Below, piece after piece: positions 37,401-46,467 of a stretch of 64,000 nucleotides of DNA (position 1 is its first letter; every line of letters begins with the position of its first letter). The notes under the pieces were generated by a model. The model was given only the letters and a program-made list of their open reading frames with translations. It was not told the DNA's origin and made no database searches. Both the position numbers and the translations under genes were made by a program. Source of the stretch: Pachyseris speciosa. Lineage: Eukaryota; Cnidaria; Anthozoa; Scleractinia; Pachyseridae. The stretch is from the NCBI GenBank assembly GCA_016490735.1, contig JAEMWC010000236.1, forward strand, positions 342,501 to 406,500, given 5' to 3'.

Positions 37401-38622
37401 TTCTACCAACTGGATCGCTTGATATTCCTACACCTTCCAAGGAACTCACAGAAGTCAAACTACTCGACCTGAGCTTATTGGAGGTACTCCGATACTCCTT
37501 GAAGCTAACGAGAGACGCAATATCGGGTTCCTCGCGTGAAAACTGCGTCCTACGTTGTGTGCGCGAGTACGCGCTGTCCGAGGCCGATAGCTCGCTAAAG
37601 CTTTGATTTTCCGATTCACTAGTGTTGTCCTCGCCGTACACACTTGAACCAATCGACTTATTGGACGGTTTTCGCCTAATGCGACGTCTACGTTTGTGAG
37701 AAGTGTCAGATGAGCTACAACTTTCCGATTCCGTAGATGAACATTGGCTGTCAGTGGGAGATTCGGAGTAAGACGAAGTAGAAGTGGACCGCCGTGACAC
37801 ATTTGATCGACTAGATCCTGAAAACTTCACATCATTGTAAACTGTGTTGACGCCATCTTTACTGCGCCTTCCTCGCGATCGCGTGTAATGAGATTCGCCG
37901 GTAACAGCTCTGTCTCTTTGCTCATCGCGAAGGCGATAGTTATTTTGTTGGGCCGCATTCCATTGCATTTCTGTTTCTGTTTGCGCCTTGCCCCGAGCAC
38001 CTTTGGCGTGTCTGTTCGCCGGGCTTTTGTGGAAAACCGAATCGGTGGTGTTACTCGAGTCTCGGGGCAAAGCTTTGAGGTCGGACGAACTGAGGTTCAT
38101 AGGATAAGCAACGTTTTGTCCATAGTTGTAGAGCGAGGGGGGCGGAAATGCTGTGCGGCCGGCTCGGTCACCTCTCTGCTGCGTCAACTGTTCACTTACT
38201 GGTATCCCTGGAATGTTATCCCTAAACTTGGTTCTTTCCGAGTCTGTCTTATGCTTGCTAGCGTAAAGATTCGAAGAAGCTTTAGAAGAATAGTCCTGAG
38301 TGCTTCTTGTGCTAGGATATGGCGCCGATGAGACATAATCCCGCGTTTGTGACGAATTCTCGCCGCCGGTCGCAGAAGCCGCGTGAATACGAGCTTTGGA
38401 AATTTTTAATGACTGAGCCTTTTCGCTCGTCTTTCCGTGCGCTTTTTTGTGCGAGATGCTCACTTCCGTTGGTTCTGCTTCACTAGTTCCACTACGAGAT
38501 CTGTGTGTTCCTCGGCCTTCTCTGCTTTCATGCCGTCCTTCGCTTCGTGAACGCTGCTGTGTCGCGGTTCGTGCAAGCGATCTCCCTGTTTCGGCATCAA
38601 ATTGAGTTGCGCGCGTGGACAT
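11714..38622 (-). CDS. ARHGEF17: Rho guanine nucleotide exchange factor 17 (ARHGEF17/TEM4), complete, 21 coding exons
   Basis: Seen: exons 38622-36084, 32586-31340, 28542-28465, 24207-24025, 22450-22334, 21846-21754, 20658-20482, 20261-20211, 19867-19758, 19103-19024, 18916-18798, 18626-18511, 18028-17937, 17852-17779, 17061-16924, 16342-15765, 14914-14831, 14504-14437, 14103-13958, 13077-12903 and 12150-11714. All joins have AG/GT borders and matching phase, giving about 2,233 residues from ATG at 38622 to TGA at 11716-11714. Family knowledge: ARHGEF17 loads GTP on RhoA-type GTPases and links to the actin cytoskeleton and junctions; the human protein is about 2,060 residues. The C-terminal blocks SDAIIRQHKAACLRVTALL, WIGTSAGVVLTLP, ISGGDGYEDFR and GRDDSTNHLLIWRV fit ARHGEF17 rather than ARHGEF10. 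Introns contain numerous MITEs and one SINE. Confidence 0.97.
12125..12766. repeat. Tandem duplication (310 bp, two copies) in the last ARHGEF17 intron
   Basis: Copy 1 spans 12125-12434 and copy 2 spans 12456-12766. They are almost identical; the one difference I see is an extra A in the A-run. Each copy includes the exon 21 acceptor and the first 26 bases of exon 21. The 21 bases between them (12435-12455), together with their edges, match 12943-12969 within exon 20. Confidence 0.95.
13330..13790 (+). mobile_element. Probable LINE 3' tail
   Basis: A CT-rich, AT-rich stretch with AAGCCCTCGGCTTCTATATA and a terminal GGCAAATAAAATGG, the layout of non-LTR retrotransposon 3' ends, lies in the ARHGEF17 intron between exons 20 and 19. 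There is no reverse-transcriptase coding sequence, so the assignment is tentative. Confidence 0.4.
14999..15092. repeat. Tetranucleotide microsatellite (CATA)n then (CGTA)n
   Basis: About 18 CATA units run into about five ACGT/CGTA units. The repeated MYVC protein frames here come from the microsatellite and are not genes. Confidence 0.97.
15466..15750 (+). mobile_element. tRNA-derived SINE
   Basis: The head carries an A-box-like GTGGTGAGAGCACTCGCC and a clear RNA polymerase III B box GGTTCGATTCC (15531-15541). A central block containing TTTTTCTCCGGGTACTCTGG follows, and the tail is AAATAAATTC followed by ATTTG repeats. It lies in the ARHGEF17 intron between exons 17 and 16, opposite to the gene and 15 bases past the exon 16 donor. 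A second, partial copy of the central block is at 45566-45665. Confidence 0.8.
17085..18330. other. ARHGEF17 introns around exons 13-15
   Basis: Apart from the named exons this stretch shows simple sequence (AATAATTATTATTATT near 17870) and nothing else recognised. A CATA/TATA-rich patch sits at 18318-18352. Confidence 0.5.
18511..20261 (-). CDS. ARHGEF17: ARHGEF17 PH-like domain and following helical linker, exons 8-12
   Basis: Exons 20261-20211, 19867-19758, 19103-19024, 18916-18798 and 18626-18511. Strands of a PH fold are seen in TPTRRLIRQDLVAEV, then KKDRCLFLFNDMLACATVKR, with FNKYKLLWRLHLDYVEVYK near its end. The next exon reads NSLEKQLEKLDNDMSSLSKI, a short coiled-coil-like helix found at the same place in ARHGEF17. 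Exon 12 ends PPTSTKLELHAQTE. PH-like modules next to DH domains position the enzyme at membranes or tune exchange; no phosphoinositide-binding motif is obvious. Confidence 0.93.
20482..28542 (-). CDS. ARHGEF17: ARHGEF17 DH (RhoGEF catalytic) domain, exons 3-7, residues about 1263-1478
   Basis: Exons 28542-28465, 24207-24025, 22450-22334, 21846-21754 and 20658-20482, all in phase 0. Conserved region 1 is HVLKNLLDTEASYVQNLQFL, with the TExxYV signature that contacts the GTPase switch. Exon 4 carries VDEMFYQIPEILINHEFFL. Exon 6 carries conserved region 3, LQDLMIMPVQRIPRYELILK, and exon 7 continues DMIKHTPHDHPDHGSLQLAL. All expected helices are present and none is broken, so nucleotide exchange activity is likely. 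The intron between exons 3 and 4 is 4.3 kb and holds LINE and MITE sequence. Confidence 0.96.
21089..21607. mobile_element. Candidate MITE with TTAACCCATTG ends
   Basis: TTAACCCATTG at 21089-21099 is exactly inverted at 21597-21607. The interior has no coding capacity. Terminal repeats are short and I could not define a target-site duplication. It lies in the intron between DH exons 7 and 6. Confidence 0.5.
22696..22765 (+). repeat. tRNA-like sequence (SINE head or tRNA relic)
   Basis: TAGCTTAGTAGG (22705-22716) fits a polymerase III A box and GGTTCAAACCC (22745-22755) a B box. The flanks cannot form an acceptor stem, so this is not a working tRNA gene. Confidence 0.5.
23235..23321. mobile_element. 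Small MITE, TATCCTTGGTTCAATTTTT family, copy 1
   Basis: The ends TTACCCTTGGTTTAAATTT and AAATTAAACCAAGGATA are inverted repeats. The same structure, length and middle (ATGGTAATGTATGA-like) occur at 35862-35958. Confidence 0.65.
23412..23634 (-). mobile_element. Copy of the TGTCGC-rich hAT-like MITE, one end lost
   Basis: Starts GCCTTCCAAGGGGTAGAAGCG and runs as an inverted relative of 3012-3203 through GCGACATTTGTCCCTAACGA to CAGACCACC. The expected second terminal repeat is missing, so this copy is truncated or diverged. Confidence 0.7.
23760..23898. repeat. Hairpin element with arms of about 48 bp
   Basis: GAGTTGATAATGTAAATTGA at the left is mirrored by TCAATTTACGTTATCAACTC at the right. 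Both arms continue through the AAAGCTGA/TCAGCTTT border. A run of 17 G residues lies at 23726-23742 just upstream. Confidence 0.8.
24485..24932. repeat. 448-bp palindrome (foldback element)
   Basis: The sequence reads nearly the same on both strands over its whole length. AGGAGTAGATAGCTGTTCAA on the left is mirrored by TTGAACAGCTATCTACTCCT on the right, and CAAACTTGACTGAGCTAGTA by TACTAGCTCAGTCAAGTTTG. Only about 30 bases at the centre are unpaired. Its inner part is related to 477-627. It lies just upstream of exon 4 in the intron to exon 3. Confidence 0.9.
25211..25290. repeat. (AAT)n microsatellite with adjoining AT-rich repeat
   Basis: AATAATAATAAT with AAC interruptions, followed by AT-rich sequence including CATGGCACTTTACAATTA. 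No gene. Confidence 0.9.
25781..25983. mobile_element. hAT-like MITE with perfect 8-bp target-site duplication
   Basis: CACTGAGG occurs immediately before (25773-25780) and after (25984-25991) the element. The ends AGGCCCTGCCAGGG and CCCTAGCAGGGCCT are inverted repeats. The right half, with GGGCCATGTCACTTGTCGGAA, resembles the MITE at 3012-3203. It is non-coding and sits in the large DH intron of ARHGEF17. Confidence 0.9.
25992..28407. other. Large ARHGEF17 intron between exons 4 and 3
   Basis: AT-rich; includes a LINE fragment (27640-28196) and microsatellites (TTATCA at 27836-27870, TTA at 28151-28196). I see no further exon, and none is required by the phase of the flanking exons. Confidence 0.6.
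27640..28196 (+). mobile_element. LINE 3' end: last residues of reverse-transcriptase ORF plus tail
   Basis: A plus-strand frame reads WNSLPISLQLCQYLSDFKTH and soon stops. This is the typical LWNSLPxxI...SLxxFKxxLKT end of CR1/L2/Jockey-type LINE proteins. AT-rich 3' sequence follows and ends in a (TTA)n tract. The rest of the element is missing (5' truncation). Confidence 0.7.
28411..28452. repeat. (ATC)14 microsatellite next to ARHGEF17 exon 3
   Basis: On the gene's strand this is (GAT)n beginning about 13 bases after the exon 3 splice donor GTAGGT. Confidence 0.97.
28543..31339. other. ARHGEF17 intron between exons 3 and 2, nothing recognised
   Basis: About 2.8 kb of AT-rich sequence. 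An imperfect inverted repeat links 28741-28800 (AATAGTAGTCCATTTTCGAG... ) with 28960-29010 (GCGGTCATGGCGAACTCAAA), so one more small foldback element may lie at 28738-29008. No exon is seen. Confidence 0.5.
31340..32586 (-). CDS. ARHGEF17: ARHGEF17 exon 2: disordered linker before the DH domain, residues 847-1262
   Basis: Acceptor TTTCAG precedes 32586 and donor GTAAGT follows 31340. The exon starts GMFDGSNRETIIAHDSEED and remains low-complexity: acidic runs (CEDYDDDDNDEDKE), Pro/Ser-rich patches (SCSPPPGSVASPSP) and a basic, helix-prone end around RAQRIANSFAVEKAQVKLNK. It shows no recognisable folded domain. Phase 1 in and phase 0 out agree with exons 1 and 3. Confidence 0.93.
32694..33011. 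mobile_element. MITE with about 36-bp terminal inverted repeats
   Basis: GCTGTTACACGTTGAAAC and CTTTTAGCTGAAACTTGT at the left are mirrored at the right end as ACAAGTTTCAGCTAAAAG and GTTTCAACGTGTAACAGC. TTAA lies at both borders and may be part of the target site. It is in the ARHGEF17 intron between exons 2 and 1. Confidence 0.8.
33012..34536. other. ARHGEF17 intron between exons 2 and 1, plain part
   Basis: AT-rich, with short chance open frames on the minus strand that lack motifs. Nothing recognised. Confidence 0.5.
34548..34920. mobile_element. Mutator-like MITE with perfect 11-bp target-site duplication
   Basis: AGTCCCAACAT stands at 34537-34547 and again at 34921-34931. The element begins TAACCGCGGTCAAACGTAAA and ends with its inverse. 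The arms are imperfect inverted repeats over most of the 373 bp. Target duplications of 9-11 bp are typical of Mutator-like elements. No transposase is encoded. Confidence 0.9.
35599..35802. mobile_element. MITE with TTA target duplication (PIF/Harbinger type)
   Basis: The left end AGCCTGGTTCACACTAGC is mirrored by GCTAGTGTGAACCAGGCT at the right. TTA flanks both sides (35596-35598, 35803-35805). The interior repeats ATGTTGTTATGTT-like motifs. Confidence 0.8.
35862..35958. mobile_element. Small MITE, TATCCTTGGTTCAATTTTT family, copy 2
   Basis: TATCCTTGGTTCAATTTTT is mirrored by AAAAATTGAACCAAGGATA 97 bases later. It lies about 130 bases downstream of the ARHGEF17 exon 1 donor and supplies the spurious C-terminal extension of that open frame. 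Confidence 0.85.
36084..38622 (-). CDS. ARHGEF17: ARHGEF17 exon 1: disordered Ser/Arg-rich N-terminal region, residues 1-846
   Basis: This 2.5-kb exon begins MSTRATQFDAETGRS and is dominated by Ser, Arg, Thr and Glu with no predicted fold. It has basic clusters (KRRRRIRRK) and many SP and RxxS motifs that could be kinase sites. In vertebrate ARHGEF17 the N-terminal half is likewise long, unstructured and poorly conserved, and binds actin; the actin role is not visible here. The exon ends AGCAAAG before donor GTGAGT at 36083. The open frame runs on past the donor, but that extension reads into a MITE and is not coding. The ATG is the first in frame after an AT-rich leader. Confidence 0.93.
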
Positions 38623-41600
38623 TATTGTTTAGAGTTTGAAGCAGTTTGATACCAGCCTCGGTTGTTCCAGGTAGTCCGAAGAATAAGAAAAAACCGCATT
38701 CAAATCCGAACTTAGGTTGTAATGCTTGCCAGTTACAGTTCTCTGGCTCCACTGGCGCTGATGGAACAAGCAATGCTTCAGATTCCACGACATCACACTT
38801 CCTTCCTTCGCATATTTACCATGAAACAAACAGTTCTGAAGCGCTGAAGAGAGAGCCAAACAGCAAAACGTCTTATGTTTGATGCTCAGCTCAGGCTTAT
38901 GTCATGTAAATCGCCCTCACCAACGTCAGGAATCTTCGAAGAAAACAAACAAATCTGTCACAATGTTTTATGGACAAGAGGCATTCACGCATACACAAAT
39001 TTACCCTTCATAGTAGAAGTTATCTTACTCTAAAATTAGCCAAAGGCGAGTAACTTGACACTCGACCCGCGCGAGATTTGATTGACAAGCTGGGCCAAGG
39101 GGTACGTGGTGTATCCGATCTGATCACCGTCGCTAAAGTCTGCTGAATGGAGCCTAAAGACTTCACAACTCAACAGATTTACCGAATTAATTCTGCGAGT
39201 TTAATTACGCCCGGGTGAAGCATGAGAACAAAAATTGACCGGAAATGCAAAGTTAAACAGCTTCCGAACTTTTTAGTCAGCAACGCAAGCGAATTGGCGC
39301 CCATTGGCAAACAAGGCTGAAGAATATTTTATCCGACCAAATAATGTTTTGACTGTTCTGTTTTAGCAGGTCAGTAGAGAGGTGTCAAGGCTATTCTTCT
39401 ACAGAAACAAAGGTATTTTGTTTTTATTGGGTCTCCGTTAAAGGGTACAGTATTGTATTCTCTAGGCCAATCATCGCTAAGCCAAGGCTGCAACCACTGG
39501 TCGAGGAGAAACCACCTTCACTCACATGTACACCACAATTAAAACTCCATGCTGCATTATGGCTTAATTTAAAGGCGCATTCTTCGCTTGGATTGGTTCG
39601 TTGTACCAAAGCTAAGCTAATTAGTCGATTATTGGTTAACAATTGCGCTTCATTGAAATGTTCTGAGTCGCCGGAAATTCTTCGCGGTTCTTTTCAGCTA
39701 CCTTTTTACTAAGTGGCTTAGGGCTAGACTCGTCTTGTGGAGCAAAAATGAGCCGAATTCAAAATAAAAACAAAGAAAACCCCCTACTTACGACGCCTAT
39801 GAAAACCTCCTCATTAAACATGTTAAAAACATAACACCGCACAAAAATGCGAACAGGAAAAAATCTGCTAAATAGATTAATTTTTTTTTTCACGGGTATG
39901 TATAACAAAAATATTGCTTAAGTAAAAAGTGGTTATTGCTCAAGTGCACCGCTTCCGAGAGCTCGAGAGGTCATTAGACAAAAACCCAAGTGTTATAAAC
40001 AGAACAGAGTTTGGAGTTTGTGTGTTACTTTTCCACGCTTATTCGTCGAGAAAATTGCGACCGCCGATACCCTCATGCTTCCTAGCTTTTTACAGTGATC
40101 GAAGTAAAAGAAACTGGTTAAATATTAACTCGGAATAATGAGATTGTGAAGATTTTTCAGACGCTTGCATTTTTTTCTGAAGAGTTTAATGTCATATTGA
40201 GTTACATTGTGCACTCTTGTTGGTGTAAATTTGCATCCAACTGGTGCTGAAGTATATATTCAGAATACAGCTGAGACAAAAATCAACCTTCGACGGCTTA
40301 AAACGTGACAGTGAGTTTACCAATCAAATGATATTCCTCTCACTCTGTTACCCCTATTTGTTTTGCGGTGTTTGTTTTCCTTTAAATTTCCTCCCTGTGG
40401 TTTTCCTTTGTTAATTTATTAACAAGAGCCTCAATGATTAAATCGCAGTTTGACATCGCAACGTTTGGTTGATCTATCCGTGACTTGAGCGCGCGAATGC
40501 TGCCAGCATGACAGAGATCCATTGAAAGCGGAAACATTTGATAGGCATTTCTGAGATGCCGATTGTCGACCTATTGACACGCGCGTGCATCGCGCGTGTA
40601 ATACTCGGTCGCGCGTAACCCACGTATTTATCGCAAATTCGTCTAGTGACAGAAATGACTAAAATCAGAGTTTGCCGTGCATAAACAACGTGTATACGCT
40701 TACACTAAACGCAACGACATTGCAGCTTGGACATTATTAAGACTGTTAACCGCTAAAGGTGACAAGAAAAGAAAACTGGGACTCGTTTCGTGCTCTACCT
40801 TACGCGTGTCGCGCGCGACATCGCGCGCACTCACGTCTAGTCTCCAGCCGATCCGCATGTTGTTCAGCAAGTCAGAATATTCATAGTTGCCAGGCTTTCG
40901 ATAGGATTTCCTGGCGAGCCAAATGAGTGATGACATAATGACCATGTGAGATGCTGTGACGAAGGGAATTGCTCAGTAAACCCTTTTGTGTTTGTATCGC
41001 GTGGTTTAGTTTGTATCGCCTGTTGCAAAGTTGTCAGGATCTATTTCCTGGCGAGCCAAATCAGTGATGATGTCATGACCGTGTGATCGTGAACTGTATT
41101 TGGGGTGGCGAGTTAATGATAAAATTTCAAGGATGATAAGCTCTGTAGAAGAAACTGGTCAGGAGGAAAGGTTCAAAAGTTGGGTGACTCAACGAAATTT
41201 AAGTACTTCCACTATCACTGCCGCTTTTACAGTAGCATGCTAAGCTTTTTTGCTCGTGTGATTGTTTGTTTATTTGATTTTTAGCTTGTGACGAATCGTC
41301 TCTAAGTTGCGACGATAGAAAGAATGCATTGAAAGAAAGAAAGAAATAATTAATGAATGCATGCAATGCAGCATGAATGAACAAACGAACGAACGAATGA
41401 ATGAATGAATGAAAGAGCAACGAACGAAAGAAAAAAGAAAGGAAGGAAGTGTGACCAATGAGTAAATTGCCGTTCTAATTCCAGGCCAAACGAGCAAGCA
41501 TAACCTGTATGTTGCGTTGACTTGTAATTCCTAACAATCCAGCACAATTGCGACCTTGCGGACAATCAAACGCATTTTCGTGCGAAAGTACGAAAGAAGC
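38623..41600. other. Upstream flank of ARHGEF17
   Basis: This presumably contains the ARHGEF17 promoter, but I see no convincing TATA box or initiator. CpG-rich palindromes (TCGCGCGCGACATCGCGCGC at 40808) and an imperfect 50-bp direct repeat (about 40901-40950 and 41034-41088, sharing TTTCCTGGCGAGCCAAAT) are present. A GAAT/GAAC tetranucleotide run lies at 41378-41415. Confidence 0.45.
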
Positions 41601-41620
41601 CCAAGTGTAGCCTGTACCAG

Positions 41621-41753
41621 TAAACTGGGCGCGAAAGTAACGGCAAAGTGAGGCGAAAATAAAGTGGCGAAAATTGAGGGGGCTTCGGACGGGCGGCGTT
41701 TTTCGCCACCATATTTTAGCCTCGCTCTGCCGTTACTATCGCGCCCCGTTTAC
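41621..41753. repeat. Hairpin element with about 55-bp arms
   Basis: AGTAAACTGGGCGCGAAAGT and the following CGGCAAAGTGAGGCGAAAAT are mirrored by ATTTTAGCCTCGCTCTGCCG and ATCGCGCCCCGTTTACT. The loop is about 23 bases. No target duplication is evident. Confidence 0.8.
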
Positions 41754-41965
41754 TGTCTCGGAACGCCTGGAACAGCTATAGTTTGTGACCACTCATTTGA
41801 AGACCACATACTGGGTACCGCTTTCCTCTGCTACTGTAATTATGCTTTACAACATGGTTAAGAATCCTTTCTGGGAACTGTGCAGTTAGTTGCATCTAAC
41901 TATTATGTTTGAGCCCGTGGATCACGAGAACCTTTAAATAATCATCCATAGTCACTCAATTATAA

Positions 41966-42295
41966 TGCACATGTCATCGGCTTCCCCGTGGGGTCGAGCC
42001 CCGGGCCAACCAGGGGGATTGTAAAATCAGTCAAGCAAACTTGAGTAATTTCCCCGGGAGGTCGGGGAACTCTCAAGACAAAGTCCCCTGGGTGAGGTGT
42101 CTCTCACCTGAAAATCCCCGTGACACCCTTTTAAAACTTGTGAATTCCCCCACCCCCTAATCTTTGATCGTAAAACAATGTCAAGATTTTCCCCTACCCT
42201 CGGGCAAAGAATCCCATCCATCTCCTTGTATTTCCCCTCATATCTCCCTAGTAGGCCCGGGGGTCGACCCCACGGGGAAGCCGATGACATGTGCA
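41966..42295. mobile_element. MITE with about 40-bp near-perfect terminal inverted repeats, TAA target duplication
   Basis: The left end TGCACATGTCATCGGCTTCC continues CCGTGGGGTCGAGCCCCGGG; the right end is its inverse with one or two changes. TAA flanks both sides (41963-41965, 42296-42298), as in PIF/Harbinger insertions. The interior is C-rich compared with its surroundings. Confidence 0.88.
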
Positions 42296-42298
42296 TAA

Positions 42299-44733
42299 GC
42301 TACTGCTGATCCTTTGGCGTTCAGAGTTTTGTGTCTGTGGGCGATATCTAACATGGTAACAATACAAGTGAACAGCACTGAGCACTATTGAAGAAATGTG
42401 TCCAGTACAAAATGAACTACGATTTGGACGCTAATAGGGCATAATAAGATAACGCATGGGACGGAACTACTAAGAAAAATATGTGAAATGAGAGCAAATT
42501 GTAAAGCCAACAAATGGATAAGTATAGTTGGAGGCGTGACGTTCACACATTGCACTACTGGATATTTGCTCAAACACAATTTACGTTGGTTTTTGGTAGT
42601 GCTTGAAAGTCTCTTCATTGGCACACAAGTTTGAATTATTTTCATTCCAGATTTCATTTTGTGGAAGTAAAACAAGCAATAATTTGATCAGCTCCCCGCG
42701 AAACGCACAGTTAGAACCGCCTCATACGAAATACCAAGGAAAGTACTGCGTGGTGAAATCCATGAAAGGTGAATGTTAAACATACCTCACACAGCATGAT
42801 AAAGAGTACTGCTTGAAAGTAACGTACTTCTAAAAATTTTCATTTAAATCAGGATCATACTTTTGGAGTTTCATCCAGAGACAGAAAACCTTGACGCACT
42901 GTGTACTGCATAGGACTACATTATAAACAGAACCACAGCAGAGTTCTGCTCACTGAGAAGCTTACGTTTCATATGCTAAGATTCCATACCCAGACTAAAA
43001 ATCTAAAGAAATCAGTCCTACATGATGGACGTACTGCTAACGGCAAATACTTACTTTACGTACTTTAAAGGGTTCGACCACAGGCCGTGGTTGCAGCGAA
43101 ATGTGAGTCATGACGCATAAAATGTGAATCCTGTGAGAAACTGTAGTTTGACCAAGATGTGCACCCTCTGGTGCCGATGTGAGAAATGAAATTATCGCTT
43201 ATTAAACATTTTCTAGATTGAGGGGTGTATAATGGCGTCTAGCGAAGGTTCTAGTAGTTTTTCTCAAAAGTCGTAAATTCATAGCATAGCGCGATTAACC
43301 GCTAGAACGATGAAAGCTAGTTATGTGGTTCTTCCCGGGGTTAATTCATCCATGAGAGCTGAGAGGGCATGGAATCTGCCAACAATTACTGGTTGCTACC
43401 TACCGTAGCACTATTCTTAAAACGGAAATCTACAGTTACCTATGAAAAGAGAAATCCCTTGATACCTCACGCTGGTTTACGGCTAAGTATACTTTTAGGG
43501 CGAGAATCTTGCTTGATCCTTCAAATAAATGTAGCACAGCATCAGCATGGACAGAGAACTGAGTAGCAGATGGTTTAGTTCTCGCTGGCGATTTTCAGCT
43601 TCTGTGAATGTTCATAACAAACACGTAACACTCAACACGGCAGTCGTGCGCGCGGCTATTGAAAAATTCCGCGTTGATTAAAACAAGATCAAATTGCTGA
43701 TAGCCCGGAAAAGAACTTAAGCACCAAAATAGCAGAGAGTAATTGCAAACTGATGTTTGTTCAGTCGAGTGCAAGATAATGAACTAAGAATAGGACACGG
43801 GTGAAGAGCAAGGACTGAGGCACGCACAGTCACTTCCCGGAAGTGGGTAGAGCGAAACAATCGAGAGCCGCCAATAAGACGCGTCTATCAGATGATACCT
43901 CAGGGCACTGTTAGGGCACCAGAAATGAAGAAAGGACAGTGTATTTGGCACGTGGCTGGTGTGCTTCATACTTATCCGGCTGCGGTTAGCGCTTAAGCTT
44001 AACCCTGTACAAAGTTCAAGACGTCATTAATTAACAATTATTGCTGAAAAGAAACCGCTAAGTCAAGGATTGCAATGACCAGTTGCTTGCGTGGTGACAG
44101 TGATTTGGTGAGAATTCCATTCGAGCAGAATCGTGAATCTTCCGAGTCGTATACCAGCCAGGAGGCTATTGGCTCCTGTATCAGCATAATATGCTGCCTT
44201 TCACAAGGACCACTATGAGATTTCCACAACTCAAAACGATCACCAGTGAAAATAGCTTCTACAAACTCTTTTTATATCTGGCCCTTAAATTGAACGGTCA
44301 CTCTTCATATCATTTCAAATGACGGAACCATAAATTAAAGACAGAAGCAGTTCGTGTAGCAAAGAAGGCAGTTTGTCAAAACAGCTTTTCGCTGTAAGGG
44401 AACCAAGTGCAAAGCTTAAAATTTCTTCCAACACCTACGTGAAAAAGAGTAATTTAAATCTCTTGAACTAAAAACATGAACCGAAGGGGAAACTATTATA
44501 GTCGAAGTTATGTCTTTGCGTTTTCCACAAAACACACAGACAATTATCGTTAAAAAAGGTTCTAGATTCTTGCAGTGATTATCTTTTGCGGCAAATATTA
44601 AAATAAGCCGTTAAACCAAAAAAGGTGATTCATATCAAATATGAAAGCATGCTTTTTTAACAAACAGTACGCAAGTTAACCCATCAGATAACTAGATTTA
44701 GAGGATTAAAGATGTTTTTGCACGCGTTTGTAA
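42299..44733. other. Non-genic region, nothing recognised
   Basis: Short chance open frames on both strands, no motif, no splice-bounded coding stretch that I could support. Confidence 0.45.
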
Positions 44734-45016
44734 GGTACGGTAATACGGGCAACAAATTCGTGCAACTTTCCACGCAACATTGCTGCGATACAAGTGAGAG
44801 CGATGTTGCCCGTTTTACCACTCGCGCAACACTCCGCGATTTTGTTGCGCAAAGTAGAAGGTTGCTCCACTGACTTTCTGCAACATGAAACGACGAAAAT
44901 TGTTGCGCGACAAGTTGCTCGTGTGGGTGGTAAAACGGGCAACATCGCTCTTCAACTCGTACTGCAACAATGTTGCGCGGAAAGTTGCACGAATTTGTTG
45001 CCCGTTTTACTGCACC
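44734..45016. mobile_element. MITE with about 90-bp inverted arms, GTTGC-rich
   Basis: ACGGGCAACAAATTCGTGCA and CTTTCC at the left are mirrored by GGAAAGTTGCACGAATTTGT and TGCCCGT at the right. Inner arms also pair (GCGATGTTGCCCGTTTTACC against GGTAAAACGGGCAACATCGC). Open frames across it arise from the symmetry. Confidence 0.8.
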
Positions 45017-46467
45017 TTTATTTATTGCCGTGCGCGCGACATACGGAAAAACAATTTTCTCCTTGTTTAGTATGACAGTAATTCCGCAATCCAAACTCTG
45101 TTCCTTGGTTTTATGAATACTTCTTACGTTAGCCACTTGCCGTTGTTACAGTCGAATCTCTCTAACGACCACTATCGCAAGCGACATTCTCCTTTCAGCC
45201 ACCGTGTAATTCAGTACGCACACATACACTTCATTTCGACTCGCTCGCGCGCAATAGATCCACCCTGGTAAACTACGTATTCTGGGTCCAGATTGGGTGA
45301 AATCCTAGCTGGACCCCTAATAAGTATTGTAAGCCAAAACCTCCCAGAAGAAACCAGTCGGTCTCCCAGACCGCGGTAGCTCACTCATGAGAGTAACTAC
45401 ACATGGCTGCTTCCGATTTTAACGTGATGGATTGAACTGAGCGGAAAAAAAATCTCAACTTCTAACAGGAACTCATAATTTAAGAAATAAGTGAGACTAA
45501 TGATAATCATTATGCTAACAAGACGGGTCCCGGATCACTGGCACAAAGCCAAACTAAATGATGCTCTCATTCCCGGACTCGGCGTCGTATGTGGGTTAAG
45601 TTTGTTGCTGGTTCTCGTCCTTGCTGCGAGACGTTTTTCTCCGGGTACTCCGGTTTTCCCCTCAGGGGGTCTAAAATAGTTTTTAAAAAAATACTTTTTT
45701 GATTACGAATACTTGAAAGGATGATAGGATAATCTTAGCGATGGAGAGAAGGTGAAAGTATTTCTTGGCCCTAATCTAGGGAAAACAGTTACAGTTTTGA
45801 AGAGGACAGTTTGGGGTGAAGCAGCTCTATATCTTGTCCATTTTTTTTTTCGAAAATAACTGGTTGCAAATTTCTTGATATCTTTACCTGTGGTATTTCC
45901 TTAAACCCCACCCCTCAAAGTGTCTAAAACTTGATTGGAACTTGTTGATGGTGTCAGCTCGTCAATGAAGAAACTGAGAAGACAGATAAATATATGCGAA
46001 GGCCGTAAATAGTGAAAGTGGACTCTATGGGGCGAAATTGTCCACGTCGATTCTTATCTCATTAATCGAATTTATAAATATACTCTTCTGCCATTGTGTT
46101 CGGTTAAGTCACCACCATTGTTCTAGGAAAATACCCGTTGAGACTATAAACTGTAGGTCATGGCTATTTTAGTTGAACAGTTTGATAAGATAGCAAACTA
46201 GTCTGAAAATAGATTGAAACTCAATCACACTAGACGTTAGAAAAACACAGCAGAAGTGATTAAAGGCCATGCAAGTGGGAATGCGGATGGCCCAGACTTG
46301 ACGAGATCATGAAAAGACAAACTTGGCATTTGTCGCACCGACAGTCCACACTAAGCGTAGGTCAATTACTTAAAATAACCCATTCTACAAACCTCAAAGA
46401 GCCCTCTTTGTTAATTTTAGACATGTTCCTTTGCCGAAAACAGAATTTGTTTGGACCAGATCTAAAG
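45017..46467. other. Non-genic region with a SINE fragment
   Basis: At 45566-45665 the sequence ATTCCCGGACTCGGCG through TTTTTCTCCGGGTACTCCGG matches the central part of the SINE at 15466-15750. Nothing else recognised. Confidence 0.55.

Noticed and set aside
44684..45136. 150-codon minus frame
   Set aside because: It spans the inverted arms of a MITE, where mirrored frames stay open on both strands.
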